Below are positions 1 through 6,735 of a DNA stretch of 12,570 nucleotides, piece after piece. The DNA comes from Candidatus Bathyarchaeota archaeon (GTDB taxonomy: Archaea > Thermoproteota > Bathyarchaeia > RBG-16-48-13 > GCA-020345945), in contig CP070773.1 of NCBI GenBank assembly GCA_020345945.1, positions 22,534 to 35,103 on the forward strand, written 5' to 3'. A program made the translations under genes and the position numbers. The notes under the pieces are model-generated. The model did not search any database and had not been told where the DNA came from. It saw only the letters and a list, made by a program, of their open reading frames with translations. The number at the start of each line of letters is the position of its first letter. Within the stretch, counting starts at the first letter, position 1.

Positions 1-2
1 AC

Positions 3-89
3 CAATACAAAAAATTAGATGGAGGTGGCAAAATGAGCGTTAAAGCACTTAGAGGTTCTCTGAAAGGATCACCAGTTAGAAGTTGGTAA
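3..89 (+). CDS. Unrecognised 3' gene end or 18-codon small ORF
   Basis: The frame is open from the left edge to the TAA at 87-89. Two readings are possible. It may be the last 28 codons of a gene that starts outside the window. It may instead be an 18-codon ORF starting at ATG 33, which has an excellent Shine-Dalgarno sequence (GGAGGTG, 21-27) five bases upstream. The 18-residue product is basic and Ser/Gly-rich (ends SPVRSW). A T-rich tract follows directly, which fits the end of a transcription unit. I do not recognise the sequence and assign no function. Confidence 0.35.
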   Translation, partial: QYKKLDGGGKMSVKALRGSLKGSPVRSW

Positions 90-102
90 AATTTAAAACC
101 AA

Positions 103-120
103 AATTTTTCTTTTCACTCT
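103..120 (+). terminator. T-rich archaeal-style terminator
   Basis: A run of T interrupted by one C (105-114) begins 15 bases after the TAA at 87-89 and is followed by more pyrimidines. Archaeal RNA polymerase often stops at such U-rich tracts without a hairpin. No stem is visible here. The placement between a reading-frame end and a new promoter supports the call. Confidence 0.35.
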
Positions 121-170
121 TTCCATTATCTTTAGCTAGCAGAATACCCCCGTCAATTGATTCACTCTAA

Positions 171-178
171 TTTTAAAT
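171..178 (+). promoter_or_regulatory. TATA-like box of the polyprenyl synthase gene
   Basis: The A/T octamer TTTTAAAT has its centre about 29 bases before the ATG at 204. In archaea the TATA box centre lies roughly 25-27 bases before the transcript start, so transcription would begin at or just before the start codon. No Shine-Dalgarno sequence is visible before 204, which fits a leaderless mRNA. The transcript start is inferred. Confidence 0.4.
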
Positions 179-203
179 TCCAAATCAAAAAGTTGGGTAT
201 CTC

Positions 204-1199
204 ATGGAACACGTTAAGAACATCTTCAATACGCGAGGTCTGCCCTCGTTAACACTTGCAAAATCTCGGGCAAAGAGTGGTGTCTCTGACCGGGTTTGTA
301 GATCGGCGCTTTCACGTCTGATGTCTTACTGGAAAGATTACACTAGGCCAGCATTGATGTCTCTTGCATGTGAGGCGGTTGGTGGTGATCCCAAACTGAC
401 CGAAGAGATTTCTGCTTCCTTGATTCTTTTAGCCGCAGGTATCGACATACACGACGATATTATCGACAAATCCTTGGTAAAAGACTATGGAGAGACTGTG
501 TTAGGCGCCAGAGGTCCCGAGATTACTCTGTTAGTCGGCGATATGCTGTTCGTCAAAGGGTTGACCGCTATAGCATCCTCCCTGGTTAGTCGAGGATTCC
601 CAGACAATAAGATAAAGACCATCCTGGCTTTAGTAGAGAAACTCTTCTTGGAATTAAGTGATGCAGAAGCTGGAGAGCTTAGGCTTCGTCGAAGAACAGA
701 CATCACACCGCGAAGTTATCTACGCTTGACACGTCTGAAAGCCGCTGACGTTGAGGCGTACCTGAAGATTGGTTCAATCCTAGGTGGAGGATCTACCGTG
801 GAGACAGAGGCTTTAGGGAGGTATGGACGATCCTTGGGGATGATCGTCATACTTAGAGATGACCTCTCGGATCTTCTAGACTTCGAAGAAGAACTCCCGC
901 ACCGCATAGAGTACGAACACCTGCCTTTGCCTATACTCTACGCTGTGAAGAATTCTGAATATGAGAAGAAGATTGTCTCTCTACTTCATAAATCAAAAAT
1001 CCGGGAAGAGGATGCGGAAAAACTCCTCAAGATCACTCATGAGGCTGGGGGTCTTGTGAGTTATGAGAAATTGATGAAGAGACTCGTCTATACTTGTCGA
1101 AGAGAACTTAATCGACTTCCCCCAAGCGAGGCTCGTTCAACTTTGAGGGATGTTGTCGATGTTACTGCTCCTCCACCTTTGTCAGATTTAGAGTTTTAA
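204..1199 (+). CDS. Polyprenyl diphosphate synthase (GGPP synthase-like)
   Basis: Trans-prenyltransferase that extends allylic diphosphates with isopentenyl diphosphate, in archaea to make the side chains of ether lipids and quinones. The first Asp-rich motif is DDIID (residues 84-88), the second is DDLSD (219-223), and a GDML segment lies between them. At 331 residues it has the usual length. Two things are odd. The N-terminal G-K-x-x-R-P substrate-binding motif is degenerate: RP is kept at 48-49 but the Gly-Lys-Arg positions read Lys-Asp-Tyr. The fifth residue before the first motif, where C20 synthases carry an aromatic residue that limits chain length, is Gly79, followed upstream by two Ala. 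A longer product than C20, or a divergent subunit, is therefore possible. ATG 204 is the only good start and probably leaderless. The family call is firm; product length is open. Confidence 0.88.
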   Translation: MEHVKNIFNTRGLPSLTLAKSRAKSGVSDRVCRSALSRLMSYWKDYTRPALMSLACEAVGGDPKLTEEISASLILLAAGIDIHDDIIDKSLVKDYGETVLGARGPEITLLVGDMLFVKGLTAIASSLVSRGFPDNKIKTILALVEKLFLELSDAEAGELRLRRRTDITPRSYLRLTRLKAADVEAYLKIGSILGGGSTVETEALGRYGRSLGMIVILRDDLSDLLDFEEELPHRIEYEHLPLPILYAVKNSEYEKKIVSLLHKSKIREEDAEKLLKITHEAGGLVSYEKLMKRLVYTCRRELNRLPPSEARSTLRDVVDVTAPPPLSDLEF

Positions 1200-1336
1200 A
1201 ATCCTGATTTCTGTAATATATCGAAGAAGATAATAATTAACAATCAAGCGAAGAGATTATTATCGTGTCTCAATCTTCTGAGTTATTTCATCAGTTCAAT
1301 ATGTGAGATAGTCCTACGTTTAGGAGAGATCATGGG

Positions 1337-2038
1337 TTGTGGAAAGCTATCGCTTGCGATATAGATGGGACTTTGACTAACGAGAATCATCTACTTGATT
1401 TGGAGGCTTTGACATGGTTGAGAATAGCCGAGAAAGCAGGATTAACGATTATTCTTTCGAGCGCAAGGACAAAACTTGAGCTGAGGATAGCATCAGGATT
1501 TTTTGGCACTACTGGACCTGTAGTAGCCGAGAACGGGGGAATCGTGTGGCATCGGTCAACCCGAGAAGAGAAGGTATTAGGTGACTTGGAGAAGGTTCAA
1601 GAAGCCTACACGATCATCTCATCCCGTATTCCAGATCTGGAACGAGTTCTTGAGGGATATCGAGAGACTGATGTAATGGTTCGTGGCAGGAGAGCCACAG
1701 AGATAGTCCCTATCATCCAGTCTGAGAAGCTGGATGTCCATCTTCTAGAGAGTGCTCATGTAACCTGCATCACAGATAGCTCTACAGATAAAGGAGTTGG
1801 GTTGAAGGTCGCATCGATGATGATTGGTATCAATCCAAATCAAGCCGTTGCTGTTGGAGACGCTCACAATGATATAGCACTCTTCAAGGCCGCTGGCGCT
1901 GGTTTTGCCGTCGCTAATGCAGAGGAGAGACTAATGCATGTAGCGACGAAGGTTATGGATAGGCCTTATGGTGGGGGATTTGCTGATGCGATTAAAGAGG
2001 TTCTTAGAGATAATAATGGAGAAAAGGAGATATCCTAA
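1337..2038 (+). CDS. Phosphoglycolate phosphatase, archaeal type (HAD family)
   Basis: HAD-superfamily phosphatase with a Cof-type (IIB) cap, most like archaeal phosphoglycolate phosphatases, which hydrolyse 2-phosphoglycolate to glycolate; related members act on sugar phosphates. All four HAD motifs are visible: nucleophile and acid Asp8/Asp10 in DIDGT, Ser41-Ser42 in LSSAR, Lys152 in STDKG, and the metal-binding GDAHND at 173-178. The cap lies between about residues 80 and 150. The 233 residues match the family. The start is TTG 1337, preceded by AGGAGAG (1322-1328) at an 8-base spacing. The ATG at 1332 is out of frame. Neighbouring genes give no clue to the substrate. The fold is certain; the exact substrate is inferred. 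Confidence 0.85.
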   Translation: MWKAIACDIDGTLTNENHLLDLEALTWLRIAEKAGLTIILSSARTKLELRIASGFFGTTGPVVAENGGIVWHRSTREEKVLGDLEKVQEAYTIISSRIPDLERVLEGYRETDVMVRGRRATEIVPIIQSEKLDVHLLESAHVTCITDSSTDKGVGLKVASMMIGINPNQAVAVGDAHNDIALFKAAGAGFAVANAEERLMHVATKVMDRPYGGGFADAIKEVLRDNNGEKEIS

Positions 2039-2131
2039 TCACTGGATCAAATCGAGTGGGCAGGACAATTCATTAGAGACGATTCTAGAACTTGTCTCTT
2101 GCAGTTAACATTACGCATTGTCTAGTATCCA

Positions 2132-2764
2132 TCAAAGCTTCGTACTTATTTCCATTCCATCTCCATCTGCCGATACCAACCGACTCTCATATCTACCAGA
2201 GTATCTCACATAGTCAAGATATCGCTTCATTGAGTAAGCGTAGGCTTCTGCGTTGTCTGCCACGACTACACTTCCTTTATAGAGCTTGGCTTCAACGAGT
2301 CTCAGATAATCATAGTACTCGTTCTTGACGGCATCTAAGAATACCAGGTCAAAATATCCTTCAAGAATAGGGATGATCTCTAACGCGTCTCCAACCAATA
2401 CTCTTACTGTTGGCTTGACTCTAGCCCTACGGATATTCTCCTCTGCCAGTTCCGCTTCGTCTCGATCGATCTCAAGGGTGATTATCTCTGCGTCGCTATC
2501 TAGTTCTTTAGCCATCAATATCGCTGAGTATCCTACAAGAGTCCCAACTTCTAGCACGCGTCGGGGTCGAAGCCTACGGACGGTATCTGCTAGGATTCTC
2601 CCTCTCCAAGGACCTATAATCGGGTACCAGGCATTTACCGTCTTCTCTATAATGTTAAGAACCTGATCCGCTCTACTGGGGACCATGTAGCATACCCGAT
2701 ATTCTTCTAAGAATGTGTTCTCATAATTGACTCTAACGTCAGAAATCTCGACTGAGCGAATCAA
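2132..2764 (-). CDS. SAM-dependent O-methyltransferase, COMT-like
   Basis: Class I Rossmann methyltransferase of the metal-dependent catechol O-methyltransferase family (COG4122 type), transferring methyl from S-adenosylmethionine to a hydroxyl of a small molecule. Motif I is VLEVGTLVGYSA (70-81). The acidic ribose ligand is probably Glu98 in TLEID. The divalent-metal site of the family is present: Asp144 in FLDAVK, plus Asp170-Asn171 in ADN. Lys147 sits at the family's catalytic Lys position. The TTG at 2764 gives a full-length protein of 210 residues. The first ATG (2686, residue 27) would remove part of the N-terminal cap but cannot be excluded. The gene is divergent from tatD with 36 bases between starts, and convergent with the phosphatase. 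The natural acceptor is unknown. Confidence 0.82.
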   Translation of the reverse strand: MIRSVEISDVRVNYENTFLEEYRVCYMVPSRADQVLNIIEKTVNAWYPIIGPWRGRILADTVRRLRPRRVLEVGTLVGYSAILMAKELDSDAEIITLEIDRDEAELAEENIRRARVKPTVRVLVGDALEIIPILEGYFDLVFLDAVKNEYYDYLRLVEAKLYKGSVVVADNAEAYAYSMKRYLDYVRYSGRYESRLVSADGDGMEISTKL

Positions 2765-2800
2765 ATAGTTGGAGAATCACCGGTTAAGGATGCTTCTGTC

Positions 2801-3574
2801 ATGAGACTGGTAGATGCTCACTGTCATCTGCAGGATGAAGAGTTCGACCAGGATAGGGATTATGTTGTGGAGAGAGCGCGAGAAAGCGGGGTCGTATCTA
2901 TTGTCACATCCAGCCTGAATTCTCTGGATGCTTCCAAAGCACTTGCAGTCGGGAGGAATTATCCAGACTATGTATATGTCTGCATAGGATCGAATCCGTC
3001 GAATCTAGATCTCAAAGAGACGAGTTATCTTATGTCGATTATAGAGAAGCATAGGAGTAGCATCGTTGGAGTGGGAGAAGTAGGACTGGACTATTACTGG
3101 GTGAGAGAGAACCAGTATAGGGAAATACAGAGAAGCCTTTTCAGGGAGTGGATCGGCTTTGTCGAAGAGCTTCGTCTTCCCTTGATCGTCCACTCTAGGA
3201 GTGCAGGAAAGTATGCGGTACAGATCCTTCTCGAGACTAATTTCAGACAGGTCTTGATGCATGCTTTTGATGGTCGTATAGGTTGGGCGACAAAAGCGGC
3301 TCGAGAAGGAGTGTATTTCTCTATACCTACCTCTGTTTGGCACTCAAGACAGAAACAGAAGCTGGTCAAAGAACTACCTTTGGATTCTCTTTTGGTGGAG
3401 AGCGATTCTCCTGTCTTATCACCAATTAAGGAAAAACGAAACGAACCCGCAAATCTTGTCTATGCTGTGAGAAAAATTGCTGAGTTGAAAGGGGTATCAG
3501 AGGATGAAGTGGCAGAGAAAACCACGGTGAACGCTAGGAAGTTCTTTAACCTGAAGACTAGGAATCTTCAATGA
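2801..3574 (+). CDS. tatD: TatD-family metal-dependent hydrolase
   Basis: TIM-barrel amidohydrolase-type protein; TatD enzymes are Mg/Mn-dependent deoxyribonucleases with 3'-5' exonuclease activity, linked to DNA repair and nucleic acid turnover. The metal set is complete: His7 and His9 (AHCH), Glu93 (VGEVGLDYY), His131 (VHSR), His154 (MHAFDG) and Asp202 (ESDSP). At 257 residues it is a single-domain member of normal length. ATG 2801 follows a weak AAGGAT element. The gene ends 34 bases before the corrinoid protein start on the same strand with no terminator visible, so the two may share a transcript. Family assignment is firm; the cellular substrate is not known from sequence. Confidence 0.88.
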   Translation: MRLVDAHCHLQDEEFDQDRDYVVERARESGVVSIVTSSLNSLDASKALAVGRNYPDYVYVCIGSNPSNLDLKETSYLMSIIEKHRSSIVGVGEVGLDYYWVRENQYREIQRSLFREWIGFVEELRLPLIVHSRSAGKYAVQILLETNFRQVLMHAFDGRIGWATKAAREGVYFSIPTSVWHSRQKQKLVKELPLDSLLVESDSPVLSPIKEKRNEPANLVYAVRKIAELKGVSEDEVAEKTTVNARKFFNLKTRNLQ

Positions 3575-3596
3575 GTTCCGAGGGAATAAGTCATAG

Positions 3597-3604
3597 AAGG
3601 TGAT
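3597..3604 (+). promoter_or_regulatory. Shine-Dalgarno fixing the corrinoid protein start at 3609
   Basis: AAGGTGAT matches the 16S anti-SD complement and lies four bases before ATG 3609. It overlaps the in-frame GTG 3600 and ATG 3603, so those codons are poor starts. The paralogue in module 2 also begins a few residues before an equivalent E-I-L segment, which supports this choice. Confidence 0.6.
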
Positions 3605-3608
3605 GGCT

Positions 3609-4253
3609 ATGAAAGAAGACGAGATTCTTCAGAAGCTGACAAACACATTGGCGGATATAGATCTAGAAGGGACGCGTAAGATCTGTAAAGAGGCGCTTTC
3701 AGGAGGAATATCTTCGATCAAGATAGTGAAGGCACTTTCAGAGGGGATGAGTGTCATTGGAGAGAAGTTCGAGGCCAAGGAGTATTTTCTTTCGGAGTTG
3801 ATAATGGCAGGCGAGATTATGAGAGAAGCTCAGGAGATCATCGAACCCTACTTGGAAGAGGAGCAAGTAAAGAGACGGAGTAAAATAGTCATAGGAACAG
3901 TCGAAGGTGATCTACACGATATCGGGAAGAATATCGTCATCTCTCTGCTATCTAGTAGTGGATTCGATGTCACAGATCTTGGTGTGAACGTTCCCAAAGA
4001 AAGATTTGTGAAGACTGTTTCTGAGATTAAGCCCGACGTCCTCGGTTTATCTGCTTTACTAAGGGCAACGGTCCCTGAGATGGGAGAAGTTATTCAAGCC
4101 TTGAAGGATGCGGGATTGAGGCGGGCGGTTAAGGTTGTGGTCGGTGGTTTGCCTTTGAATGAAGAGTATGCAGAAAAGCTGGGAGCCGATTATTATGCTG
4201 AGGATGCTTGGAAGGGGCTTGAGATTATTCGAAAGGTGGTTGATACGGATTGA
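3609..4253 (+). CDS. Methyltransferase corrinoid protein (MtaC/MtbC-like), module 1
   Basis: Cobalamin-binding carrier that shuttles a methyl group between a substrate methyltransferase and an acceptor methyltransferase. The N-terminal helical methyltransferase cap (about 1-85) carries the EYFLSELIMAG signature. The C-terminal B12 Rossmann domain (about 90-214) has the base-off motif D-x-H-x-x-G at 101-106, with His103 as the lower cobalt ligand. The Ser-x-Leu element (LSALL) and the GG loop (VVGG) that hold the dimethylbenzimidazole tail are also present. The start is ATG 3609. The stop overlaps the next gene's start as TTGA, implying translational coupling to the UroD-type partner. Length and motifs match MtaC, MtbC and MttC, which cannot be told apart without the substrate enzyme. 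No RamA-type activator is in the window. Confidence 0.92.
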   Translation: MKEDEILQKLTNTLADIDLEGTRKICKEALSGGISSIKIVKALSEGMSVIGEKFEAKEYFLSELIMAGEIMREAQEIIEPYLEEEQVKRRSKIVIGTVEGDLHDIGKNIVISLLSSSGFDVTDLGVNVPKERFVKTVSEIKPDVLGLSALLRATVPEMGEVIQALKDAGLRRAVKVVVGGLPLNEEYAEKLGADYYAEDAWKGLEIIRKVVDTD

Positions 4254-5332
4254 GAAGTTTAGAGGAACTGATTGAGCTTCACAATGCCTGGTGGAAGCTT
4301 GAGAACGACAGGCCTCTCTTGAATGTGACTTATAGAGAACGTTTTCCTTGGATGTGGCTACAGAGTGACCATTCATCAGGAATAGAACTTGTCCTTAACG
4401 ATGGAAATCTTGCTGATGATGGTCCTCTTACCCCTGAAATGCTTTCTCCAGAGAAGATCCATTCCACTCCCTTTACTCATGGTGACCTCTTTCTTCCGGT
4501 AATGGTTTTTGGGAAGATCCCTTGGATGGAGGCTATTTGTGGAGTTACCCCTCAAGTCTCGGTTAAGGGCAACTCTATATGGGCAGGTTTTGGCAAGGGT
4601 ATATGGCCGGGAGACTGGTGGGAGAGGGAAATAGAAGTCGAGGTTGACAAAGAGTGGCTTAATCTCCTACTCGAGACAACAAAGTACTGTGTTGAGAAGT
4701 TTTTCAGTCCTTTTGTCATCGCCCAGACCTCTATCATGAGAGGACCCATCGATATTATGGCTGCCCTAGTGGGTGATAAAGAGGTCATCACAGGCATGTA
4801 TAGACACCCGAGAGAGACCAAAAGACTTCTCGATAAGCTTGCTGACATCTGCATAATGGTGATGCAAGCACAAAACGAGGTCATCCCTAGCTTCAAAGGA
4901 GGTTATGTGAATTGCTGGGGGATTTGGGCGCCAGGAACCGTTACTCGACATCAAGAAGATGGTGTAGCCTATCTTTCGCCTAGGCTCTACAAGGAGTTCA
5001 TTCAACCCGTTGATAGGAAGATCTGTCAAGCTTTCGACTTCACAACGATCCATTTTCACTCTGCTCACTATATACATGGAGACGCGGTTACCGATATAGA
5101 AGAGTTAGGAGCCCTACAGTTCAGTTTAGAGCCTCCACCTTATGGACCGACCCTTGAGGAATGGATTCCTATCTTCAAGAGACTGCTGAAGAAGAAACCA
5201 CTGATACTCCAAGCTTGGTATCTGACTAGAGAACAGATCAATACATTACAGAGAGAGCTACCTCCACAAGGGCTTTGCCTAGAAACATATGTTCAAGAAG
5301 CAGGCGAAAGCCACTACATGTATCGAGAATGA
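4250..5332 (+). CDS. UroD-fold methyltransferase partner, module 1
   Basis: Member of the uroporphyrinogen decarboxylase superfamily, the fold shared by heme-pathway UroD, by CoM methyltransferases MtaA/MtbA and by some O-demethylase components. Support comes from the segment LSPRLYKEFIQPVDRKI (about 244-260), typical of the family, and from coupling to the corrinoid gene; a heme role is unlikely. The zinc site of MtaA (His-x-Cys and a distal Cys) is only partly kept: His270 is followed by Ser-Ala instead of a Cys, while a Cys (343, in GLCLE) remains near the end. Extra His residues (268, 273, 276) crowd the site. The start TTG 4250 overlaps the previous stop by four bases and has AAAGGTGGT (4232-4240) nine bases upstream. 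The N-terminus (HNAWWKLENDRPLL) differs from the module 2 protein. Substrate unknown. Confidence 0.78.
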   Translation: MRSLEELIELHNAWWKLENDRPLLNVTYRERFPWMWLQSDHSSGIELVLNDGNLADDGPLTPEMLSPEKIHSTPFTHGDLFLPVMVFGKIPWMEAICGVTPQVSVKGNSIWAGFGKGIWPGDWWEREIEVEVDKEWLNLLLETTKYCVEKFFSPFVIAQTSIMRGPIDIMAALVGDKEVITGMYRHPRETKRLLDKLADICIMVMQAQNEVIPSFKGGYVNCWGIWAPGTVTRHQEDGVAYLSPRLYKEFIQPVDRKICQAFDFTTIHFHSAHYIHGDAVTDIEELGALQFSLEPPPYGPTLEEWIPIFKRLLKKKPLILQAWYLTREQINTLQRELPPQGLCLETYVQEAGESHYMYRE

Positions 5333-5402
5333 TTAACGGGCATGAGATTTCACCGCTAGATATCTTGCGTCCTACAGCATCCCAAGAGACATTTCAACAC
5401 AT

Positions 5403-5453
5403 ATCAATACAATAAGAAATTTAGGACCTCAGAGGTATTGATCTTATATTGAT
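5403..5453. repeat. Inverted and direct TATTGAT repeats at the peroxiredoxin promoter
   Basis: ATCAATAC (5403-5410) and GTATTGAT (5435-5442) form a perfect 8-base inverted repeat with a 24-base spacer. A third TATTGAT (5447-5453) follows the second copy with an 11-base period, one helical turn. An 11-base palindrome, ACCTC-A-GAGGT (5426-5436), lies between. The last copy overlaps the TATA-like box. The arrangement resembles operator sites for a dimeric regulator; the regulator is unknown. Confidence 0.4.
5443..5450 (+). promoter_or_regulatory. TATA-like box of the peroxiredoxin gene
   Basis: CTTATATT is centred about 37 bases before TTG 5484, which predicts transcription from about 5472 and a leader of roughly 12 bases. 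That leader would just include the Shine-Dalgarno GGTGAT (5473-5478). The overlap with the TATTGAT repeats suggests regulated access. Confidence 0.4.
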
Positions 5454-5483
5454 GTGGAAAATATCACTTATTGGTGATTTGTA

Positions 5484-5942
5484 TTGGTTAGTGAAGGAGA
5501 AGAAGCTCCAGACTTCACTTTGGAGGCAGACGATGGAAGAGAAGTGTCCCTAAGCGACTATCGGGGAAAGAGTGTGGTCCTATATTTTTATCCAAAGGAT
5601 GGAACCCCTGGGTGCACACGTGAGGCTATCGAGTTCAGGGATATTGTTGACGAGCTTGAAAAAGAAGATGCAGTCGTCCTTGGGGTTAGTAAGGATAGTA
5701 TCAAATCTCACCAAAGGTTCAAACAAAAACACAACCTGCCTTTTACACTACTTAGCGACCCTGAAGGAAAAGTCTTGGAGCTATATGGTGTATGGAAAGA
5801 GAAGAGTATGTATGGTAGAACGTTCATGGGTGTAGAACGAACCACTTTCCTGATAAACGAGAACGGAGATGTTAAGAAAATATATCGTAAGGTAAAAGTG
5901 GAAGGACATGCTCAAGCCTGTCTTCTAGACCTCCAAAGCTAG
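5484..5942 (+). CDS. bcp: Peroxiredoxin, BCP/PrxQ family
   Basis: Thiol peroxidase that reduces hydrogen peroxide and alkyl hydroperoxides in the cytoplasm. The thioredoxin fold has the peroxidatic Cys44 in DGTPGCT, with Thr41 and Pro42 completing the active-site loop, preceded by LYFYPKD. FMGVERTTFLI (about 114-124) contains the conserved active-site Arg. The resolving Cys found five residues later in E. coli BCP is replaced by Ile49. The only other Cys is Cys146, near the C-terminus, so recycling is either 1-Cys type or uses an unusual distal or intersubunit disulfide. TTG 5484 is the only usable start: an in-frame TGA lies at 5475-5477 and GGTGAT (5473-5478) is five bases upstream. The length of 152 residues is normal. 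It is convergent with endonuclease III 28 bases away. Confidence 0.92.
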   Translation: MVSEGEEAPDFTLEADDGREVSLSDYRGKSVVLYFYPKDGTPGCTREAIEFRDIVDELEKEDAVVLGVSKDSIKSHQRFKQKHNLPFTLLSDPEGKVLELYGVWKEKSMYGRTFMGVERTTFLINENGDVKKIYRKVKVEGHAQACLLDLQS

Positions 5943-5970
5943 AATTCCTAGGTATCGGAAGTATAGAGGA

Positions 5971-6615
5971 CTATTTTGAGAGAAGAAAAGCTGAAGGACA
6001 CAAATCGTTCAGCACACATTCAGCACAATTAGGTTTTCGAGCCATACAGACTCTTCTTCCATGAGCTATTAGTAGGTTTGAGAGTTCGAACCAATTCTCT
6101 CTGGGCGTGATATTCATCAGATCTTCCTCTATCTTCTCTCTAACCTTTTCCTTGGTTAGTCCCAGCCGCTTTGACAGCCGGAGTACATGGGTGTCCACAG
6201 CGATACCTTCTATCATCCCAAAAACGTTTGAGAGGACTATGTTAGCAGTCTTTCTTGCAATGCCCTCTAGACTAACCAATTCCTCCATAGTGCGAGGAAC
6301 TTGCGAGTCAAATTTCTCCACTATCTTCTTAGAGGCTTGCTTTATGAAATGGGCTTTTCGCCTGTAGAATCCAGTAGGTTTTATTGCTTCCTCCAGTTCT
6401 CTAATCTCGGCCTCAGCGTAGTCATTTGGTCTTCGATATTTCTTGAAAAGACTTTCCGTGACTTCGTTGACTTTTCCGTCAGTACATTGGGCAGATAGTA
6501 TAGTAGCTACCAGAAGATCTAATGGAGTCTCATAGTTAAGGTGGGTTCCTTTGACATTAGGATAAGCTTCTTTGAGAAGTCTAAATACTTCTGTTGCTTT
6601 CTTATCATTATCCAT
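5971..6615 (-). CDS. nth: Endonuclease III (DNA glycosylase/AP lyase)
   Basis: Bifunctional base-excision-repair enzyme that removes oxidised pyrimidines and cuts the abasic site by beta-elimination. Numbering from ATG 6615, the helix-hairpin-helix LEGIARKTA holds the catalytic Lys122, and VDTHV supplies the catalytic Asp141. The C-terminus carries the [4Fe-4S] signature C-x6-C-x2-C-x5-C (Cys190, 197, 200, 206). The hairpin reads E-G-I-A instead of the usual P-G-V-G, a mild departure. LLVATILSAQCTD matches the N-terminal helix of the family. The TTG at 6621 would add two residues; ATG is preferred and neither has a strong Shine-Dalgarno. It lies 120 bases downstream of the 3'-phosphoesterase gene on the same strand. 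Length (214) is that of the family. Confidence 0.93.
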   Translation of the reverse strand: MDNDKKATEVFRLLKEAYPNVKGTHLNYETPLDLLVATILSAQCTDGKVNEVTESLFKKYRRPNDYAEAEIRELEEAIKPTGFYRRKAHFIKQASKKIVEKFDSQVPRTMEELVSLEGIARKTANIVLSNVFGMIEGIAVDTHVLRLSKRLGLTKEKVREKIEEDLMNITPRENWFELSNLLIAHGRRVCMARKPNCAECVLNDLCPSAFLLSK

Positions 6616-6735
6616 CTTCAACCCAACAACGACGTGTATCTACATGAAGGAAGGAGCAGTAGTAGCCTTTGAGCCTTCTTAGACATATAGATCTCTGGTC
6701 TTGAATATTCTACAGATAGGGGGTTCCTTGTATTC

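Noticed and set aside
1332..1334. ATG next to the phosphatase start.
   Set aside because: It is in a different frame from the HAD motifs; the in-frame TTG at 1337 with a good Shine-Dalgarno is the start.
2075..2099. AGAGAC/GTCTCT inverted repeat around the TTCTAGAA palindrome, between the convergent phosphatase and O-methyltransferase genes.
   Set aside because: The stem is only six bases with a 13-base loop and no T-run follows on either strand, so a bidirectional terminator cannot be supported.
2092..2328. Open frame on the plus strand opposite the O-methyltransferase gene.
   Set aside because: It is antisense to a gene with clear family motifs and its own product has no recognisable motif or ribosome site.
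4250..5332. Annotation as heme-pathway uroporphyrinogen decarboxylase (hemE).
   Set aside because: Coupling to a corrinoid protein and the lack of the usual UroD N-terminal opening favour a methyl-transfer role; no heme genes are nearby.
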